Origin: Micromonospora sp. PLK6-60
GTDB taxonomy: Bacteria; Actinomycetota; Actinomycetes; Mycobacteriales; Micromonosporaceae
Direction of reading: 5' to 3'
DNA length: 64,000 nt
Assembly: GCF_019890675.1 (NCBI RefSeq)
Contig: NZ_JAIOAA010000016.1
Location: 62,001-126,000, forward strand
Shown: positions 55,897-63,935 of the stretch, piece after piece
Position numbering within the stretch: position 1 is the first letter of the stretch
Layout of the letters: each line of letters opens with the position of its first letter
Notes under the pieces: model-generated
Databases searched by the model: none
Seen by the model: the letters and a program-made list of their open reading frames with translations, nothing else
Told to the model about the DNA's origin: nothing
Made by a program: the position numbers and the translations under genes

Positions 55897-58719
55897 ATGA
55901 GCGCAGAGCAGTTCGCCGACCGTCACATCGGTCCCGCCCCCGACGACGAGCGCCGGATGCTGAAGGCCGTCGGCTACGACTCGGTCGACGCGCTGATGGA
56001 CGCGGCGATCCCCGAGGTGATCCGCTGGCACGGCACCCTCGACCTGCCCGAGCCGGCCACCGAGGCCGAGGCGATCGCGGAGCTGCGGGCGCTGGCCGGC
56101 CGCAACACCGTGGCCGTGTCCATGATCGGCCTGGGCTACCACGGCACCCACACCCCGGCGGTGATCCGCCGCAACGTGCTGGAGAACCCCGCCTGGTACA
56201 CCGCGTACACGCCGTACCAGCCGGAGATCAGCCAGGGCCGGCTGGAGGCGCTGCTGAACTTCCAGACCATGGTCACCGACCTGACCGGGCTGGCCACCGC
56301 GAACGCCTCCATGCTCGACGAGGGCACCGCCGCGGCGGAGGCGATGACCCTCGCCCGCCGCGCGTCGAGGAGCAAGAGCCCGGTGTACGTCGTCGACGCC
56401 GACGCCCTGCCGCAGACCATCGCGGTGATCGCCGGCCGGGCCGAGCCGCTGGGCATCGAGGTGCGGGTGGTCGACGTGGCGCGCGAGGACCTGCCGGCGG
56501 AGTTCTTCGGCCTGCACCTGCAGTACCCGGGGGCGTCCGGGGCGGTGCGCGACGACACCCGGCTGGTCGAGGCGGCGCACGCCGCCGGGGCGCTGGTGTG
56601 CGTGGCGGCGGACCTGCTGGCGTTGACGCTGCTGCGCCCGCCGGGGGAGATCGGCGCGGACATCGCCGCCGGCACCACCCAGCGGTTCGGGGTGCCGATG
56701 GGCTTCGGTGGGCCGCACGCCGGCTACCTGGCGGTCCGCTCGGGGCTGGAGCGGATGCTGCCCGGCCGGCTGGTCGGGGTGTCCCGCGACGCCGACGGCA
56801 ACCCGGCGTACCGGCTGGCGTTGCAGACCCGGGAGCAGCACATCCGGCGGGAGAAGGCGACCAGCAACATCTGCACCGCGCAGGTGCTGCTGGCGGTGAT
56901 GGCCGGCATGTACGCCGTCTACCACGGCCCGGACGGGCTGCGCGGCATCGCCCGGCGGGTGCACGGCGCGGCGGCGCGGCTGGCGGCCGGGCTGCGCGCC
57001 GGTGGGGTCGAGGTGACCGAGGTGCCGTTCTTCGACACGGTCACCGCGATCGTGCCGGGGCGGGCGGCCGAGGTGGTCGCCGCCGCCGCCGACCGGGGTG
57101 TCAACCTGCGGCTGGTCGACGCCGACCGGGTGGGGATCTCCTGCGACGAGACGACCACCGGCGGGCACCTGGCGGCGGTGTGGGCGGCGTTCGGGGTGAC
57201 CGGCGTCGACGGGGAGGTGGACGCCGCGCTGCCGGCCAGGCTGGCCCGCAGCAGCGACTTCCTCACCCACCCGGTGTTCGGCAGCCACCACTCGGAGACG
57301 GCGATGCTGCGCTACCTGCGCCGGCTGGCCGACTTCGACTACGCCCTGGACCGGGGCATGATCCCGTTGGGGTCGTGCACGATGAAGCTGAACGCCACCA
57401 CCGAGATGGAGCCGGTGAGCTGGCCGGAGTTCGCCCACCTGCACCCGTTCGCCCCCGCCGGGCAGACCGCCGGGTACCGGGAGCTGATCGGCCAGCTGGA
57501 GGGGTGGCTGGCGGAGGTGACCGGCTACGACGCGGTCAGCGTGCAGCCCAACGCCGGGTCGCAGGGTGAGCTGGCCGGGCTGCTGGCCATCCGCGCGTAC
57601 CACCGGGACCGGGGTGAGGGGCACCGGGACGTGTGTCTGATCCCGTCGTCGGCGCACGGCACCAACGCCGCGTCGGCGGTGATGGCGGGCATGCGGGTGG
57701 TCGTGGTGGGCTGCGACGCCGACGGCGACATCGACCTGGCCGACCTCGACGCGAAGATCGACAAGCATCGGGACGCGCTCGCCGCCATCATGGTGACGTA
57801 CCCGTCGACGCACGGGGTGTACGAGGCGGGCATCGCGGCGCTGTGCGCGAAGGTGCACGACGCCGGCGGTCAGGTGTACGTCGACGGGGCGAACCTGAAC
57901 GCCCTGGTGGGGTTCGCCAAGCCGGGGCGCTTCGGCGCGGACGTGTCGCACCTGAACCTGCACAAGACGTTCTGCATTCCGCACGGTGGTGGTGGGCCCG
58001 GGGTGGGGCCGGTGGCGGTGCGGGCGCACCTGGCGCCGTTCCTGCCCGGTGACCCGTGCGGCGCGCCGGAGCCGGGCCGGCCGGCGATCGCCGCGGCCCG
58101 GTACGGGTCGGCGGGGATCCTGCCCATCCCGTGGGCGTACCTGCGGATGATGGGCGCGGCGGGGCTGACCCGGGCCACCGGGGTGGCGGTGCTGGCGGCG
58201 AACTACGTGGCGGCGCGGCTGCGTGGGCACTTCCCGGTGCTGTACGCCGGCAACAACGGCCTGGTGGCGCACGAGTGCATCCTGGACCTGCGGCCGCTGA
58301 CCAGGGCGACCGGGGTGAGCGTGGACGACGTGGCGAAGCGGCTGATCGACTACGGGTTCCACGCGCCGACGATGTCGTTCCCGGTGGCGGGGACGCTGAT
58401 GGTGGAGCCGACCGAGAGCGAGGACCTGGCCGAGCTGGACCGGTTCTGCGACGCGATGATCGCGATCCGGGCGGAGATCGAGCAGGTGGGTTCGGGGCAG
58501 TGGCCGGCCGGGGACAACCCGCTGGCCAACGCGCCGCACACCGCGGCGATGGTGTCCGGTGACGAGTGGCCGTACGCGTACCCGAGGTCGGTGGGCGGCT
58601 ACCCGGCCGGGGTGGACCGGATGACGAAGTACTGGCCGCCGGTGCGGCGCGTCGACGGGGCGTACGGCGACCGGAACCTGGTTTGCTCGTGCCCGGCGCC
58701 GGAGGCGTTCGAGAGCTGA
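55897..58719 (+). CDS. gcvP: glycine dehydrogenase (decarboxylating), P protein
   Basis: A 940-residue fused P protein. N-terminal half: FADRHIGPAPDDERRMLKAV, GYHGTHTPAVIRRNVLENPA and YTPYQPEISQGRLEALLNFQ. C-terminal half: PLGSCTMKLNATTEM, SVQPNAGSQGELAGLLAIRA, PSSAHGTNAASAVMAGM and the PLP lysine segment HLNLHKTFCIPHGGGGPG. It decarboxylates glycine and transfers the aminomethyl group to lipoyl-GcvH (gene at 47237). ATG at 55897 has AGGAG about 9 nt upstream and follows the glycine riboswitch. A hairpin terminator follows at 58729. Confidence 0.95.
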   Translation: MSAEQFADRHIGPAPDDERRMLKAVGYDSVDALMDAAIPEVIRWHGTLDLPEPATEAEAIAELRALAGRNTVAVSMIGLGYHGTHTPAVIRRNVLENPAWYTAYTPYQPEISQGRLEALLNFQTMVTDLTGLATANASMLDEGTAAAEAMTLARRASRSKSPVYVVDADALPQTIAVIAGRAEPLGIEVRVVDVAREDLPAEFFGLHLQYPGASGAVRDDTRLVEAAHAAGALVCVAADLLALTLLRPPGEIGADIAAGTTQRFGVPMGFGGPHAGYLAVRSGLERMLPGRLVGVSRDADGNPAYRLALQTREQHIRREKATSNICTAQVLLAVMAGMYAVYHGPDGLRGIARRVHGAAARLAAGLRAGGVEVTEVPFFDTVTAIVPGRAAEVVAAAADRGVNLRLVDADRVGISCDETTTGGHLAAVWAAFGVTGVDGEVDAALPARLARSSDFLTHPVFGSHHSETAMLRYLRRLADFDYALDRGMIPLGSCTMKLNATTEMEPVSWPEFAHLHPFAPAGQTAGYRELIGQLEGWLAEVTGYDAVSVQPNAGSQGELAGLLAIRAYHRDRGEGHRDVCLIPSSAHGTNAASAVMAGMRVVVVGCDADGDIDLADLDAKIDKHRDALAAIMVTYPSTHGVYEAGIAALCAKVHDAGGQVYVDGANLNALVGFAKPGRFGADVSHLNLHKTFCIPHGGGGPGVGPVAVRAHLAPFLPGDPCGAPEPGRPAIAAARYGSAGILPIPWAYLRMMGAAGLTRATGVAVLAANYVAARLRGHFPVLYAGNNGLVAHECILDLRPLTRATGVSVDDVAKRLIDYGFHAPTMSFPVAGTLMVEPTESEDLAELDRFCDAMIAIRAEIEQVGSGQWPAGDNPLANAPHTAAMVSGDEWPYAYPRSVGGYPAGVDRMTKYWPPVRRVDGAYGDRNLVCSCPAPEAFES

Positions 58720-58728
58720 GGCGGTGGC

Positions 58729-58754
58729 GCCGGGGGTGGCACGCCGCCCCCGGC
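58729..58754. terminator. hairpin terminator after gcvP
   Basis: GCCGGGGG (58729-58736) pairs with CCCCCGGC (58747-58754) over a 10-nt loop, 10 nt after the gcvP stop and before the convergent DUF5999 gene. Confidence 0.6.
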
Positions 58755-58801
58755 TCGCGCGGTGGCGGCGCGTACGCTCCTTGCACGGAGCGTGGTGGTG
58801 G

Positions 58802-59002
58802 TCAGGCGACGAGGGCGTGTCGGGCGGGGCCGCGGTGCGGGGCGATGGTGCTGCCGTCGGGGAGCAGCTCGCCGGTGTCCTCGAAGACGATCACTCCGTT
58901 GCAGAGCAGGCTCCAGCCCTGCTCACGGAAGCAGGCGATGACCCGGGCGGCTTCCCGGTCGGTCGCCTCGGCGGAAGGGCAGGTGGGTTGGTGCTGGCAC
59001 AT
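58802..59002 (-). CDS. DUF5999 family small protein
   Basis: A 66-residue protein starting MCQHQPTCPSAEATDREAAR and continuing FREQGWSLLCNGVIVFEDTG and ELLPDGSTIAPHR, the conserved DUF5999 pattern of actinomycetes. The N-terminal Cys/His cluster (CQHQPTC) may bind metal. ATG at 59002 is chosen because GGAG lies about 6 nt upstream and the family starts there, although an ATG 33 nt upstream would add 11 residues. Function is unknown. Confidence 0.85.
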   Translation of the reverse strand: MCQHQPTCPSAEATDREAARVIACFREQGWSLLCNGVIVFEDTGELLPDGSTIAPHRGPARHALVA

Positions 59003-59042
59003 CGGGTTCTCCGGACTGTGGGGGCACTGTGTCATGGTTCAC

Positions 59043-59129
59043 ATGACCAGTGACGCACAGTACCAAGCGCAAGCGCGCGAGATCGAGCAGGCTTACGCCT
59101 TGTTGGCCCGAAATCCGCTGAACGGATGA
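59043..59129 (+). CDS. 28-residue ORF overlapping pabB
   Basis: ATG at 59043 reads MTSDAQYQAQAREIEQAYAL and ends ARNPLNG at 59129, a short helical peptide. Its TGA overlaps the ATG of the pabB-like gene (ATGA), which suggests that translation of this short frame helps start the larger one. No Shine-Dalgarno is clear and no homologue is claimed, so it may be a leader peptide or chance. Confidence 0.45.
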   Translation: MTSDAQYQAQAREIEQAYALLARNPLNG

Positions 59130-60316
59130 GAAGAATTCGCCCGGACGGTGTGGGAACGCTCCCACAACGGCCGGTGGACACGCCCGCCGCCCCGCGTTCC
59201 TGCCGGGACCGGCTCGTCGAGCGGGACCGCCTCGAGTGGCGGCCGTCCGACGGCGGCGACCCGGCCGCGCTGGCCGAGGAGTTCCTGGCCGGACACGGCC
59301 TCGGCGCCGCCGACCTGACCCGCCCGGCCGCCGCGCACCGCGACGACGTGTGCGGCGCCGCGCTCTACGTCTCCGCCGCCGCCGGGGCCCGCATGGTCGC
59401 CGCCGAGCCCGGCGCGCCGAACCCGGCGCCGGCCCTGCCGGAGCTGGCGATCGTGGTCTACGGCCACACCGACACCCCGCCGCGCCCCGCCGACCCGCCC
59501 GGGCACTGGTGGCTCGGCCCGTGGCGCGACAGCTGGACCACCCGGGCGCACGCCGACGCCGTCGAGGCCGTCCGCGCCGCCATCGGTCGGGGCGACGTCT
59601 ACCAGGTCAACGTCGTCGGGCACGCCGCCGCCGACTACACCGGCGACCCCCGGCCCGCCCTGGCCCGCCTCGCCGGGCTGCCCGGCGCCCGCTACGGCGG
59701 CACCCTGCACGGCGCCGGCTGGGCGATCGGCTGCGCCTCCCCGGAGACCCTGGTCGAGGTCACCGCCGGCCGGGTGCTCACCCGACCGATCAAGGGCACC
59801 CGCCCGGCCACCGCCGCCGGCCGCCGGGAGCTGCTCGCCTCGGCCAAGGAACGCGCCGAACACGTGATGATCGTCGACCTGGAACGCAACGACCTGGCCC
59901 GGGTGGCGCGTACCGGCTCGGTGCGGGTCGACGAGCTGTTCGCCGTACGCCGCTGGTGCGATCTGTGGCAGGCCGAGTCGACCGTCTCCGCGGCCCTGGC
60001 CGACGGGACCGGCCTGGCCGCGCTGCTGCGCGCGGTCTGCCCCGGCGGGTCGGTCACCGGCGCGCCGAAACTGGCCGCGCTGGACCGGATCGCCGCCCTG
60101 GAACCGGTGGGCCGGGGCGCCGGAATGGGCGCGCTCGGCTGGGTCGGCCCCGGCCGGGTCGACCTGGGCCTGACCATCCGCACCGCGGCCGCCGACGGCC
60201 ACCGGCTGCACGTGTGGGCCGGCGGCGGCATCACCTGGGACAGCGACCCGGTGGCCGAGGTGGCCGAGGCGGCGGCGAAGGCCGCCCCGCTGCGCGCCCT
60301 GCTGGCCGCCGGCTGA
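59126..60316 (+). CDS. pabB: PabB-like aminodeoxychorismate synthase component I
   Basis: A 396-residue chorismate-using enzyme. Core segments are AIGRGDVYQVNVVGHAAADY, ASPETLVEVTAGRVLTRPIK, TRPATAAGRRELLASAKERA, MIVDLERNDLARVARTGSVR, CPGGSVTGAPKLAALDRIAA and WAGGGITWDSDPVAEVAEAA. These match PabB/TrpE family active-site regions; the shorter N-terminal half fits PabB. It makes 4-amino-4-deoxychorismate for folate or p-aminobenzoate. The GTG or ATG near 59126 is poorly defined upstream, and it is coupled to a 28-residue ORF. It converges on pip with 6 bp between. Confidence 0.87.
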   Translation: MRRIRPDGVGTLPQRPVDTPAAPRSCRDRLVERDRLEWRPSDGGDPAALAEEFLAGHGLGAADLTRPAAAHRDDVCGAALYVSAAAGARMVAAEPGAPNPAPALPELAIVVYGHTDTPPRPADPPGHWWLGPWRDSWTTRAHADAVEAVRAAIGRGDVYQVNVVGHAAADYTGDPRPALARLAGLPGARYGGTLHGAGWAIGCASPETLVEVTAGRVLTRPIKGTRPATAAGRRELLASAKERAEHVMIVDLERNDLARVARTGSVRVDELFAVRRWCDLWQAESTVSAALADGTGLAALLRAVCPGGSVTGAPKLAALDRIAALEPVGRGAGMGALGWVGPGRVDLGLTIRTAAADGHRLHVWAGGGITWDSDPVAEVAEAAAKAAPLRALLAAG

Positions 60317-60322
60317 CCCGGG

Positions 60323-61270
60323 TCACCGGCGGGCGAACTCGTCGAGCGCCGCGACCACCGTCGCGGTGATGCCGGGCCCGCCGCCGTGGCCGCCGCCCTC
60401 GACGATCACCAGCCGGGCGTCGGGCCAGTCCCGGGTCAGCCGCCAGGCGATGTCCGGCGGGCCGCTGACGTCCAGGCGGCCCTGCACCAGCACCCCGGGG
60501 ATGCCGGCGAGGCGCCCCGCCCCGCGCAGCAGCTCCCCGTCGGGCAGGAAACCCAGGTTGCTGAAGTAGTGGGTGACCAGCCGGACGAAGGCCGCCCGGA
60601 ACACCGGGTCGGCGTAGCGGGGGTCGGGGGCGTATCCGCCGGCCAGGGAGACGTGCACGTCCTCCCAGTCGCACCAGTGCCGGGCGGCCCGGTCCCGCAC
60701 CGCCGGGTCCGGGTCGTTGACCAGCCGGGCGTACGCGGCGGACAGGTCGCCGTCGCGGTCGGCCGCCGGCACCCCGGCCCGGAACCGGGCCCATTCGGCG
60801 GGGAAGATCCGCCCCATGTCCCGGGTCACCCAGTCGATCTCGCGGCGGGTGTTGGCCACCACGCTGAACAGCACCAGCGCGTCGACCCGCCCGGGGTGGC
60901 GCTGCGCGTACGCCAGGGCCAGCGACGACCCCCACGAGGCGCCGCAGAGCAGCCACGCGCGCACCCCGAGGTGCGCGCGCAGCAGCTCCATGTCGGCGAG
61001 CAGGTGCGCGGTGGTGTTGGTGGACAGGTCCACGGCCGGGTCGGCGGCGTGCGGGGTGCTGCGCCCGCAGCCGCGCTGGTCGAACAGGATGATCCGGTAG
61101 GCGGCCGGGTCGAACAGCCGCCGCCACGACGCGGTGGCGCCGGAGCCGGGGCCGCCGTGCACCACCAGGGCGGGCCGGCCGTCGGGGTTGCCGCAGGTCT
61201 CCCAGTACACCCGGTGGCCGTCGCCGACGTCGAGCAGCCCGTGCGCGTACGGCTCGATCGGTGGATACAT
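60323..61270 (-). CDS. pip: proline iminopeptidase
   Basis: A 315-residue alpha/beta-hydrolase of the S33 prolyl-aminopeptidase family. Motifs are VVHGGPGSGATASW (oxyanion), FDQRGCGRSTPHA, LLCGASWGSSLALAYAQRHP (nucleophile elbow with Ser), WCDWEDVHVSL, VLVQGRLDVSGPP (acid) and IVEGGGHGG (His). It releases N-terminal proline from peptides. ATG at 61270 has GGGGAGG about 11 nt upstream. It precedes the ABC-exporter permease on the same strand. Confidence 0.92.
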   Translation of the reverse strand: MYPPIEPYAHGLLDVGDGHRVYWETCGNPDGRPALVVHGGPGSGATASWRRLFDPAAYRIILFDQRGCGRSTPHAADPAVDLSTNTTAHLLADMELLRAHLGVRAWLLCGASWGSSLALAYAQRHPGRVDALVLFSVVANTRREIDWVTRDMGRIFPAEWARFRAGVPAADRDGDLSAAYARLVNDPDPAVRDRAARHWCDWEDVHVSLAGGYAPDPRYADPVFRAAFVRLVTHYFSNLGFLPDGELLRGAGRLAGIPGVLVQGRLDVSGPPDIAWRLTRDWPDARLVIVEGGGHGGGPGITATVVAALDEFARR

Positions 61271-61311
61271 CCCGGCGTCGCCTCCCCACAGCACCCGACA
61301 GCCGGGCCACC

Positions 61312-62118
61312 CTACCGGTCCAGGCCCCGCCAGCGGCGTACCGCCAGCGGGCCGCTGACCGCGATCAGCAGCAGCGGCCACGCCACGGCCAGCGCGACCG
61401 CGTGGTCGGCCGGCCACCCGGCACCGCCCCAGCCGGGGTTGCCGAACAACTCACGGCAGGCCGCCACGGTCGCCGACAGCGGGTTCCACTCGGCGACCGT
61501 GGCCAGCCAGCCGGGCATGGTCTGCGGGGCCACGAACGCGTTGGAGGCGAAACCCAGCGGCCAGACCAGGATCTGCAGCGCCGCCACCGACTCGGGGGCG
61601 CGCAGCAGCAGCGCCAGGTGCACCCCGACGACGATCATGGCCAGCCGCAGCAGCAGCAGGAGCCCCGCCGCGGCCAGCGCCCGGCCGACGCCGAGGTGCC
61701 ACTGCCAGCCCACCGCGAGGGCGCAGCCGAACAGCACGGCCAGCGCGGCGACGGCGTGCAGCGCGTCGGCGCCGGCGCGGCCGGCCACCACCGCCCAGCG
61801 GGCGATGGGCAGCGACCGGAACCGGTCGGTGACCCCGCGGGCGGCGTCGGTGGCCACCGCCGTGTAGGTGGTCTCGATGCCGAAGAGCATGGCCATGGCG
61901 AACATGCCGGGCAGCAGGAACTCCCGGTAGTCGCCGCCGCCGGGCACCGCCATCGCCCCGCCGAGCAGGTAACCGAACATCAGCACCAGCAGCACCGGGA
62001 AGAGCAGGGTGATCACGACCGGGGCGGGTTGGCGGACCCAGTGCCGCAGCGCCCGGCCGGTGAGGGTGGCGGCGTCGGCGAGCGCCGTGCGCGGGCCGGA
62101 GGTGGGCAGCACGCTCAC
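61312..62118 (-). CDS. DrrB-type ABC transporter permease
   Basis: A 268-residue protein with six hydrophobic segments, including VVITLLFPVLLVLMFGYLLG and LLLLRLAMIVVGVHLALLL, and the ABC-2 permease pattern around TDRFRSLPIARW and VWPLGFASNAFVAPQTMPGW. Together with the upstream ATPase it should export a drug or lipid-like molecule. GTG at 62118 overlaps the ATPase stop (GTGA). TetR regulation is suggested by the operator at 63089. Confidence 0.88.
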   Translation of the reverse strand: MSVLPTSGPRTALADAATLTGRALRHWVRQPAPVVITLLFPVLLVLMFGYLLGGAMAVPGGGDYREFLLPGMFAMAMLFGIETTYTAVATDAARGVTDRFRSLPIARWAVVAGRAGADALHAVAALAVLFGCALAVGWQWHLGVGRALAAAGLLLLLRLAMIVVGVHLALLLRAPESVAALQILVWPLGFASNAFVAPQTMPGWLATVAEWNPLSATVAACRELFGNPGWGGAGWPADHAVALAVAWPLLLIAVSGPLAVRRWRGLDR

Positions 62119-63059
62119 GCCGCCACCTGAGCCCGGTCGGTCAGGTGCAGGAACACCTCGTCGAGGGTGGGCCGGCGCAGCGTCACGTCGGCCGCGGTGA
62201 GCCCGGCGTCGGTAAGCGCGGCCAGCACGGTGGCCAGGGTGGCGACCCGATCGGCGGCGGGGACGCTGACCCGCAGCGCCTCGGGGTCGACCCGCGGCGG
62301 GCCGGCGACGGCCGCGCGCAGCGTGTCGGCGACCCGGGCCAGGTCGGCGACCTGGTCGCAGACGACCTCGACCCGGTCGGCGCCGAGGTCGGCGCGCAGC
62401 CGGTGCGGGGGCCCGGCAGCCACCACCCGGCCGTGGTCGACGATCGCGACGGTGTCGGCGAGCCGGTCGGCCTCCTCCAGGTACTGGGTGGTGAGCAGCA
62501 CGGTGGTGCCGGCGGCGACCAGGGCCCGCACCGCCTCGTGCACGGTGGCCCGGGCCCGCGGGTCCAGGCCGGTGGTGGGCTCGTCGAGGAAGAGCACCGG
62601 CGGGTCGAGGATCAGCGCCGCGGCCAGGTCGAGGCGCCGCCGCATGCCCCCGGAGTACGTGGCGACCGGCCGGTCGGCGGCGCCGGTGAGCGCGAAGCGG
62701 GTCAGCAGTTCCTCGGCCCGGGCCCGGGCGCGGGCCGGGGACAGGTGGTGCAGCCGGCCGAAGAGCACCAGGTTCTCCCGGCCGCCGAGCACCTCGTCGA
62801 CGGCGGTGGCCTGACCGACCAGGCCGATGCGGGCGCGTACCCGGCCCGGTTCGCGGCGCACGTCGTGCCCGGCCACCCGGGCGGTGCCGGCGTCGGGGCG
62901 GGTGAGGGTGGTCAGCACCCGCACCAGGGTGGTCTTGCCCGCGCCGTTGGGGCCGAGCACCGCGCTGACCGTGCCCGCCGGCACGGTCAGGTCGAGGCCG
63001 GCCAGGGCCTCGGTGTCTCCGTAGCGTTTGCGCAGCCCGTCGGCCTCGATGACGTTCAT
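62115..63059 (-). CDS. DrrA-type ABC transporter ATPase
   Basis: A 314-residue ATPase with Walker A LGPNGAGKTT (residues about 35-44), the ABC signature YSGGMRRRLDLA, Walker B LFLDEPTTGLDPR and the H-loop in TTQYLEEADRLAD. The C-terminal extension is typical of DrrA-like daunorubicin-resistance ATPases. It energises the permease encoded downstream. ATG at 63059 has GGGAGGGG upstream. It is divergent from the TetR gene across a 25-bp palindrome. Confidence 0.92.
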   Translation of the reverse strand: MNVIEADGLRKRYGDTEALAGLDLTVPAGTVSAVLGPNGAGKTTLVRVLTTLTRPDAGTARVAGHDVRREPGRVRARIGLVGQATAVDEVLGGRENLVLFGRLHHLSPARARARAEELLTRFALTGAADRPVATYSGGMRRRLDLAAALILDPPVLFLDEPTTGLDPRARATVHEAVRALVAAGTTVLLTTQYLEEADRLADTVAIVDHGRVVAAGPPHRLRADLGADRVEVVCDQVADLARVADTLRAAVAGPPRVDPEALRVSVPAADRVATLATVLAALTDAGLTAADVTLRRPTLDEVFLHLTDRAQVAA

Positions 63060-63088
63060 GTGTTATCCCCTCCCGATCCAACCGTGCG

Positions 63089-63113
63089 CCGTACCGTACA
63101 CCATACGGTACGG
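63089..63113. promoter_or_regulatory. probable TetR operator
   Basis: CCGTACCGTA (63089-63098) and TACGGTACGG (63104-63113) form a perfect 10-bp inverted repeat around a 5-bp spacer, between the DrrA start and the TetR start. This is the usual place and form of a TetR-family operator. Confidence 0.75.
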
Positions 63114-63133
63114 GCGGCGGTAGGGTGACCGGC

Positions 63134-63925
63134 ATGAGCGTGGAGTACAGCGGCACCGGCGACCCGGCGCGCAGCCTCGCCCTGCTGTGGCGCACCCGGG
63201 AGAAGGCCAGCCGCCGTGGCGGCGACCTGAGCGTCGACCGGATCGTGCGGGCGGCGATCGAGGTGGCCGACGCCGAGGGCCTGGGCGCGCTGTCCATGCG
63301 CCGGGTCGCCGAGCGCCTCGGCGTGGGCACCATGTCCCTCTACACCCACGTGCCCGGCAAGGGTGAGCTGCTCGACGTCATGCTCGACACCGCGTACGGG
63401 GAGACCGCCCGCCCGGACGACGTGCCCGGCGGCTGGCGCGGCCGGCTGGCCCAGATCGCCCGGGAGAACTGGGCGCTGCACCTGCGCCACCCCTGGCTGT
63501 TGCAGATCGCCACCACCCGCCCGCCGCTGGGCCCCAACGTCACCGCCAGGTACGAGTACGAGCTGCGCGCCGTCGACGGCATCGGCCTGACCGACCTGGA
63601 GATGGACGCCGTGGTCACCCTGGTCGACAACTACGTGCACGGGGCGGTGCGCGGCGCGGTGGAGACCGCCCAGGCGGCGCAGCGCACCGGGATGACCGAC
63701 GAGCAGTGGTGGGGGGCGCACGCCCCCTACCTGGAGAAGGTGCTGGACCCGCGCCGGTTCCCCCTGGCCGCCCGGGTCGGCGCCGCCGCCGGGCAGGAGT
63801 ACCAGGCCGCCGGCGACCCTGCCCGGGCGTTCGAGTTCGGCCTGCAACGCCTCCTGGACGGGGTGCAGATGCTCATCGCGGGGCGCGACGCCGGTGGGCC
63901 ACCGCCGGCGGTAACGACCGGATAG
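63134..63925 (+). CDS. TetR/AcrR-family regulator with TetR_C domain
   Basis: A 263-residue regulator. The HTH is LSVDRIVRAAIEVADAEGLG, then ALSMRRVAERLGVGTMSLYT and HVPGKGELLDVMLD (residues about 34-85). The C-terminal ligand domain follows (for example LQIATTRPPLG and VDNYVHGAVRGAVETAQAAQ). ATG at 63134 is chosen because TAGGGT (63121-63126) lies 7 nt upstream without a Shine-Dalgarno; an in-frame GTG at 63125 is possible. It probably represses the DrrAB operon through the palindrome at 63089. Confidence 0.9.
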   Translation: MSVEYSGTGDPARSLALLWRTREKASRRGGDLSVDRIVRAAIEVADAEGLGALSMRRVAERLGVGTMSLYTHVPGKGELLDVMLDTAYGETARPDDVPGGWRGRLAQIARENWALHLRHPWLLQIATTRPPLGPNVTARYEYELRAVDGIGLTDLEMDAVVTLVDNYVHGAVRGAVETAQAAQRTGMTDEQWWGAHAPYLEKVLDPRRFPLAARVGAAAGQEYQAAGDPARAFEFGLQRLLDGVQMLIAGRDAGGPPPAVTTG

Positions 63926-63935
63926 CCTTCCGGGC

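Noticed and set aside
55510..58539. 1009-residue open frame on the minus strand across gcvP
   Set aside because: It is a composition-driven antisense frame; its Arg/Val/Gly-rich translation shows no domain.
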